10,050 nucleotides of DNA from positions 5,760 through 15,809 of the forward strand of contig UZAN01046661.1 in assembly GCA_900618425.1 (NCBI GenBank). The letters run 5' to 3'. Position 1 is the first letter of the stretch. Every line of letters starts with the position of its first letter. The position numbers and the translations under genes are program-made. Below are positions 6,254 through 10,050 of this stretch, piece by piece. The stretch is from Echinostoma caproni (taxonomy: Eukaryota; Platyhelminthes; Trematoda; Plagiorchiida; Echinostomatidae). Below the pieces are notes generated by a model, which was given only the letters and a program-made list of their open reading frames with translations, had not been told where the DNA came from and did no database searches.

Positions 6254-6522
6254 GTCGAATTACGGCAAATAAGGGAGAAGCAACATGATGCAAACAAAAG
6301 CCAACGAATTCAAACAGAATCAAACTGCATGGTGAGTTTATTTTTATTATGATGATGATGATTATTAGTATATTTCCCGGTTATCGGGATCCATAACGCG
6401 TCAAATAAACCTGGATACAAGGATATTGGTAATCTTAGGCCAGTTCTTGGGCACCATTCTGCCGGGCCAAACAAACCGTAGTTTGTGGATGTTTAAGAGG
6501 ATTCACAACTGAAGTCTGAGCT
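6254..6522. other. Spacer left of the LINE relic
   Basis: AT-rich on the left, with the trinucleotide run at 6333-6372, and more mixed on the right. The last 100 bases could be the 5' region of the retrotransposon that follows, but no ORF1 (gag-like, zinc-knuckle or PHD) product was found, so the element is probably 5'-truncated. Confidence 0.35.
6333..6372. repeat. (GAT)n/(ATT)n simple repeat
   Basis: Short trinucleotide run, TTATTATGATGATGATGATT ATTAG, in AT-rich DNA between SINE S3 and the LINE relic. Next to it (6376-6388) is a small inverted repeat, CCCGGTTATCGGG. No function can be assigned. Confidence 0.7.
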
Positions 6523-7200
6523 GTGAAACAATGGACCTTAGGAGAAGAAACTCAGGCAGACCGTTGTTGTACACAAACACTTACCGCGGAGATGACTGTT
6601 CTCTCATTGGTCACCTGCAACATTCGCTTGCTGTTTAGCAAATTGGTTGACCTCACTAAACTACTAACTTATCGTGTGCATGCAAAAACGTGTGTGGTAG
6701 GCATACAGGAATCCTGGTTAAATCAAAACATACCGGACTTCTGCGAATTTTCAAAACGACAGAGAAAGGAGCAAAAGGAAGACCAGAGGCGGGGTAATAA
6801 CTTACTTTAAATGCAGTTGGTGGATGGTGAGACTTTTCTTACATCCTCTGATATTGACTNGCACAATTATTAACAATCGCTGCATTATCACAAATCGAAA
6901 TCAGATCCTTTTTTATGATGCATTTACTACTTTCATTGCTCCCTAGTTGAGGATGATTTAATTTTAATTGTTGGTGATTTTAATCGTGGATCGACGCAAC
7001 CTTTACTTTTATTCGATCTAACAGATCACTCTCTCTCTCTCTCGAACATCCACCAGAGCAGATGCTGTATTGGACAAGGTCATTACTAACCATCTGAATA
7101 TTTTCTCACGTCAATCACCACTAGTGACGACTATTGACATGCTCAACCTTAATGCTGCCTTTGGCAATTCTTCAAATAACTGTTTCCATACCCCACAGAT
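6523..7200 (+). pseudogene. LINE ORF2 endonuclease (APE) domain relic
   Basis: The first open stretch (6523-6810) contains LVTCNIRLLFSKLVDLTKLL and then VVGIQESWLNQNIPDFCE, the N-terminal signature of LINE apurinic-like endonucleases; the glutamate in QESWL (6700-6720) is the metal-binding residue of this family. After a gap with stops and a frameshift, LILIVGDFN appears at 6958-6984, where GDFN (6973-6984) holds the catalytic Asp and Asn. A further frame change gives TSTRADAVLDKVITN (about 7047-7092), which matches the TR...LD.V.TN block that follows in intact elements. The final SDH block is not clearly found. The enzyme nicks target DNA to prime reverse transcription; this copy is broken by stops and frameshifts, including one near a (CT)n run at 7028-7043. 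Confidence 0.8.
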
Positions 7201-7259
7201 TGCCTATGTACCGTAAACTCTATCACCCATGAGATCTATTATTCTCATAAAACTACAAA

Positions 7260-7925
7260 AATCACGAGTGCAGTTAATCTAGATGGTCCATCTTCGTCTT
7301 TACTCAAACAGAGCGCTGATTCACTTAGAGAGCTTTTCGCGTCCATTATTAATAAATTGATTTAGACATATTCATACCCGGATTCCTGGAGACCTTTCAC
7401 CATTGTTCCCATTCCTAAATCATCTTCATCTAGTATTTTACCTAAACGCTTTCGTACCATCGTTATCACTTCCTCTGAACTTAAACTAATCGAGTGAGCT
7501 ATTCTCATCCGTTTCAGTCTGGTATTATTGTTCTCAATGACCCCATTTCTGTTTGCATATAAGCCAAATAGATGCACTCTGGATGCTTCCTCTTCACTGA
7601 TGCACGTTGTTTTCAAATTTCCAGATGATTCTCGGAAATCCGTTCGTTGTATTTTTCCTTGATTATGCTTCCGCTTCTGTTCCACAATCTCTTCTCTGAA
7701 AGTTACAGTCATCCAGTTGCTCCACCACTTTACAGTCGTGGTTGAGACTATTTCACAGGAAGTATTCAAAAATCGAAAGCAAACGGCACTATTTCCAAAC
7801 CCTTAGTGAATAGTTCTGTAGTTCTTCAGGGTTCTGTGCTGTCTCCATACTTGCTTTCAACTTTTATCAGTGACTTGCCTTCACTCCCACCAGTCAAGAC
7901 CTTTAAATATGCTGATGCCATTTCA
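7260..7925 (+). pseudogene. LINE ORF2 reverse transcriptase domain relic
   Basis: LDGPSSSLLKQSADSLRELF (about 7281-7340) corresponds to the GPDG..LLK block before the fingers. PDSWRPFTIVPIPKS (about 7378-7422) and RFRTIVITSSELKLIE (about 7450-7496) match W..A.V.PIPK and YRPI.LTS..SK..E. In another frame VFFLDYASASVPQSLL (about 7649-7696) carries the motif A aspartate (7661-7663), followed by STTLQSWLRLF. Motif B is seen as VVLQGSVLSPYLLSTF. The catalytic motif usually [FY]ADD is YADA (7908-7919): the second aspartate codon is GCC. The domain makes cDNA from the element's RNA at the nick. Frameshifts and stops (for example TAG at 7363-7365) rule out function. A minus-strand frame open over 7362-7769 is a shadow of this domain. 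Confidence 0.85.
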
Positions 7926-8099
7926 AATTCATCTGAAATAGAAATATTTCTGACAGTTTAGTTCATGTGCAATTATTCTCAAATCAATCCGGTCTCCAAT
8001 TGAATGCTTATAAGTGCTTCGAATGCATTTTTAGTCCTTCCCGATCCGAGTATCCTTTGAAACCTGAAACCTGAATTCCGCACGCATCACCAGAACACG

Positions 8100-8480
8100 T
8101 GCCAGTAAATACCTAAGAGTCACTAATCTTCGGTGGTCTATGCATGTACTGGCCCTTGCTTATCTTTCCAGATACGCAAACTACGACAATTTAGAGTGAA
8201 GCGCGAAAACTATGTCTTTTGTCTGAAATGCATTTTTCCTGTCGTAGTTCATTGTTCGCCCGTTATTTTCCCCGGACTACTTATTTCATTACCGTTCGTC
8301 GCAGTTTGGTAATTATCGGTCGTGTTTCTCCTATTCCGTTAAGCACAAAATTCTGTGGTTTTCATATTACTTCATACTCCAAAAAAAATACTTAACGACA
8401 CCCGCCATCCGCTCAATCCCGACCGATCTGCTTGCCGTGTCCCCACGCGCTACAACCCGATCCAATTGTCGCTGCTTACC
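8100..8480 (+). pseudogene. LINE ORF2 C-terminal region relic
   Basis: SKYLRVTNLRWSMHVL (about 8104-8152) matches the K-Y-L-G-V....W..H block that follows the palm in CR1/Jockey elements. FPVVVHCSPVIFPGLL (about 8237-8284) and, after a frame change, FITVRRSLVIIGRVS (about 8285-8329) fit the thumb-like region with a C-S-P-[VI]-[IF]-F-P-G-L-L pattern. NDTRHPLNPDRSACRV (about 8395-8442) and the sequence to about 8480 fit the arginine-rich end near the C-terminus. Frame changes between these blocks confirm decay. The natural stop of the ORF is not identifiable. Confidence 0.65.
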
Positions 8481-8500
8481 CTCGGGGCATAAACATTTAT

Positions 8501-8838
8501 CGAAATTCAACGGTACAGTATTTGGCTCTCATTCTAACTGACAAGATAAAAATCCGAAACGAACTAATTTTAAACCTACAAGATAAGCGTCTATTTAAAT
8601 TATCATTGTGGTATACGACTTTTTTCATTGTTTTATCACATTGAAACAGTGAACACATTTTTCGACTGCAATGTAGGTATAGTTACTCAACAAGTCATCA
8701 CAAAACAATAGAATAATATTGTTTCAACGAGAACAATGCGCTCCAAGATAAAAGAATGGACATGCGAGTTCTAAACCAACCGGTTCTCATGAGGCTCGGT
8801 TCGTATCAAATTTATTTTGACTGAGTTACGGACCACCG
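8501..8838. other. AT-rich DNA after the LINE relic
   Basis: It may include the LINE 3' untranslated region, but no tandem 3' repeat or poly-A marks the end. A perfect 8-base inverted repeat, AAACAATA (8703-8710) and TATTGTTT (8717-8724), encloses a 6-base loop. A plus-strand frame at 8432-8644 partly overlaps the LINE C-terminal relic and is not called as a gene. Confidence 0.35.
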
Positions 8839-8839
8839 G

Positions 8840-9330
8840 AGCAGGTACCCACGTTGGATACCCTCGGGTTAAGTAGAGATGAATGCTACTAGGCGCGTCC
8901 CCGGGTTGTGGATAGGGGGATACCTTCACCGAAGAAGGTTAACTGTGTATAAGTTGTGGCATACCGCAACAAAAAAGCAGTCGCGAACAAACAGCGGCGG
9001 CACTACCACGGTGTGGCGGATTTCTGGCTGATCACCTGGCTCCTGTTTAAAAGTCGCATAGGTCCAATGACGGTGTCGTGACAAAGGTCGATGTGACTGG
9101 CCCTTAAAACTAAAGTTATTGATCCCTCTCACTTCCGACTCGAGGGATTACTCCCTGCTGCCGTGCAGTTCACACTTGGTTGTGCAAAGGCTAGAGGTGC
9201 GCCCTCAAAATAAAAAACCCGAGTGAAGCTAGGGACGCCTCCCGAATCAACCTCCCAAGGAACTTGATGATCATGATCATGGAGCCGCCTTATTATTTCC
9301 AAGGAGTCAGCCGGATTAAAGTAAGTAAGT
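8840..9330 (+). mobile_element. Leader-like 5' region of another non-LTR retrotransposon
   Basis: This GC-richer segment shows a run of sequence blocks that I recall, from memory only, as a conserved leader ahead of the coding region in a group of invertebrate non-LTR retrotransposons: GGCGCGTCCCCGGGTTGTGG then ATAGGGGGAT (8893-8922), AAGCAGTCGCGAACAAACAG (8975-8994), GATCACCTGGCTCCTGT (9030-9046), GCAGTTCACACTTGGTTGTG (9164-9183), GGTGCGCCCTCAAAATAAAA (9196-9215) and CCTCCCAAGGAACTTGATGA (9251-9270). Such leaders are followed by an endonuclease-RT ORF. Here only a short ATG frame, MEPPYYFQGVSRIKVSK, follows (9278-9331) before a stop. Family assignment is left open. Minus-strand open frames over 8926-9461 are incidental. 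The right edge could extend to about 9460. Confidence 0.5.
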
Positions 9331-9663
9331 AACCGCGCTTGGTCACGAGCATCAGAAACGAAGGAATTGATAAAGCGGACAACCATGAACAATTTTTTAA
9401 CCTCCAAACGGCAAGTACATCGTGCGGTACGAGGAAACCATTTTGGCCTAAAGGGATTCAACGTCCAGATCGATCTGGGTGGGAGGGGGGAAGTAATGCG
9501 GTAATCTACTGCAAACGGGACTTGGTAAAAACACCCCTGATTATGTCGTGCAACTGGCTTTCAATGCATTTATTCAACGAGAAAATTACTCCGTTGAGTA
9601 CATTCCAATAGAAAATTATGACAGCTTATCAATTTGTATGTAAAGGGAGAGAAGCAAACTTAC
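9331..9663. other. Unassigned DNA between leader and exon A
   Basis: A plus-strand frame (9339-9611) is open but has no recognisable motif. It may be the eroded start of the retrotransposon ORF behind the leader, but no endonuclease signature is clear. The stretch next to 9663 is AT-rich and, on the minus strand, would be intron downstream of exon A. Confidence 0.3.
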
Positions 9664-9744
9664 CATGCCTTGCCATCCGTTTATCGTGGATAACAAGATA
9701 TCAATATCGTACTCCTTGAATTTCCGCAGAATTGCACACCGCTC
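9664..9744 (-). CDS. Candidate host exon A, 27 codons (partial gene, unknown protein)
   Basis: This has the best splice sites in the window. On the minus strand TTTCATATTCCTGTTCAG| gives a pyrimidine-rich acceptor with exon start 9744, and GGCATG|GTAAGT gives a near-ideal donor with exon end 9664. The 81 bases hold 27 whole codons (phase 0 at both ends); the other two frames contain stops. The peptide starts ERCAILRKFKEYDIDILLST and ends INGWQGM. It is charged and aliphatic, as in a folded domain. I do not recognise the protein; the layout loosely recalls the F..Y.PDIL.G segment of family B DNA polymerase exonuclease domains, which is too short to rely on. It would be the most upstream exon of the minus-strand gene inside this window. 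Confidence 0.55.
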
Positions 9745-10010
9745 CTGAACAGGAATATGAAAGTGAAATTGATGAAAAGGATAACATTAAGAAAAATAAT
9801 AATCATTAGGTTTTTCGGTGAAGAAGGAATTTCAAATAGAGCAGCGAGTGGCAAAAAAGATCGGTTTCACTGATCCATGATCATGCCAAAACATCATAAC
9901 AAATATCATATATATATGCACATATTTCATAGTAAGTAGTATATAACTGACCAGACAAAATTTCCCTGGAAGCGCACGACCTACAAAACATCGAATCCAA
10001 GTATTGATTC

Positions 10011-10012
<2 letters not shown>
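9745..10012. other. Candidate intron upstream of exon A
   Basis: AT-rich non-coding DNA. On the minus strand its last bases form the polypyrimidine tract and acceptor of exon A. A short CATATATATATG palindrome is near 9907-9918. No gene or repeat family of this window is present. Confidence 0.35.

Positions 10013-10046
<34 letters not shown>
10013..10046. repeat. (AT)n microsatellite at the window edge
   Basis: About 16 AT units, nearly perfect, ending four bases before the window ends. Such self-complementary tracts slip in copying and can extrude as hairpins; the true length is uncertain in a draft assembly. Confidence 0.95.
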
Positions 10047-10048
<2 letters not shown>

Positions 10049-10050
10049 CA

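Larger units (their letters stand above)
6523..8500 (+). mobile_element. Degenerate CR1/Jockey-type non-LTR retrotransposon
   Basis: A single retrotransposon relic in plus orientation, assembled from fragments in shifting frames: an AP-like endonuclease (about 6597-7200), the start of the reverse transcriptase (about 7260-7500), its palm (about 7640-7925) and a C-terminal region (about 8100-8480). The order and orientation match ORF2 of the CR1/Jockey superfamily. An intact ORF2 would be about 2.7-3 kb; here it is about 2 kb, with roughly 0.6 kb apparently missing between endonuclease and reverse transcriptase. Several frameshifts, multiple stops and one undetermined base (6860) make it inactive. 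The clade is inferred from motif pattern and not from a tree. No 3' tail repeat or target-site duplication was found. Confidence 0.82.

Noticed and set aside
7362..7769. A 135-residue minus-strand protein
   Set aside because: It is antisense to the reverse transcriptase relic, whose plus-strand motifs explain the region.
9129..9461. A 110-residue minus-strand protein
   Set aside because: It is antisense to the retrotransposon leader-like segment and shows no motif.
1..10050. CRISPR array, bacterial operon, riboswitch or phage features
   Set aside because: No regularly spaced repeats, no packed ORFs with ribosome binding sites and no terminator hairpins with T-runs; the content is eukaryotic.

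Overview
The window looks like non-coding, repeat-rich DNA from a flatworm genome, most likely a digenean trematode of the liver-fluke type. This is an inference from the kind of interspersed repeats, a decayed CR1/Jockey-type LINE, tRNA-headed short elements, dinucleotide microsatellites, intron-like spacing and the lack of bacterial-style packed genes. The species cannot be fixed from the sequence alone. Three single N bases (1917, 2109, 6860) show this is assembled draft sequence.

Layout, left to right: unassigned DNA (1-401); repeat family 'R' copy 1 (402-707); unassigned DNA (708-1411); a minus-strand tRNA-headed SINE (about 1412-1690); AT-rich spacer; possible minus-strand host exons at 1969-2044, 2380-2492 and 2601-2791; a second, plus-strand SINE (about 3105-3402); the C-terminal part of a mariner-like transposase on the minus strand (3660-3922), next to a (CA)n microsatellite; the best host exon candidate (4000-4188, minus, 63 codons, phase 0 on both sides); a diverged third R copy (about 4635-4790) running into a 150-codon plus-strand reading frame broken by one TAG; R copy 2 (5500-5793); a 5'-truncated SINE (about 6085-6253); a degenerate endonuclease/reverse-transcriptase retrotransposon on the plus strand (about 6523-8500); a leader-like segment of another non-LTR element (about 8840-9330); a well-formed candidate exon on the minus strand (9664-9744); and an (AT)n tract at the right edge.

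The simplest model is an intronic stretch of a multi-exon gene on the minus strand, read from right to left, whose introns have been filled by transposable elements. The exon calls rest on splice-site context, open frame and amino-acid composition; I do not recognise the protein and cannot prove that all exons belong to one gene. No element here looks able to move: the LINE has frameshifts and a mutated catalytic aspartate, the transposase has only its C-terminal end and an internal stop, and the leader is not followed by a usable ORF.

The points most worth a second look are the R repeat with a 116-base core identical in two copies whose flanks have diverged, and the two SINE copies that share a 3' body but carry different tRNA-like heads.
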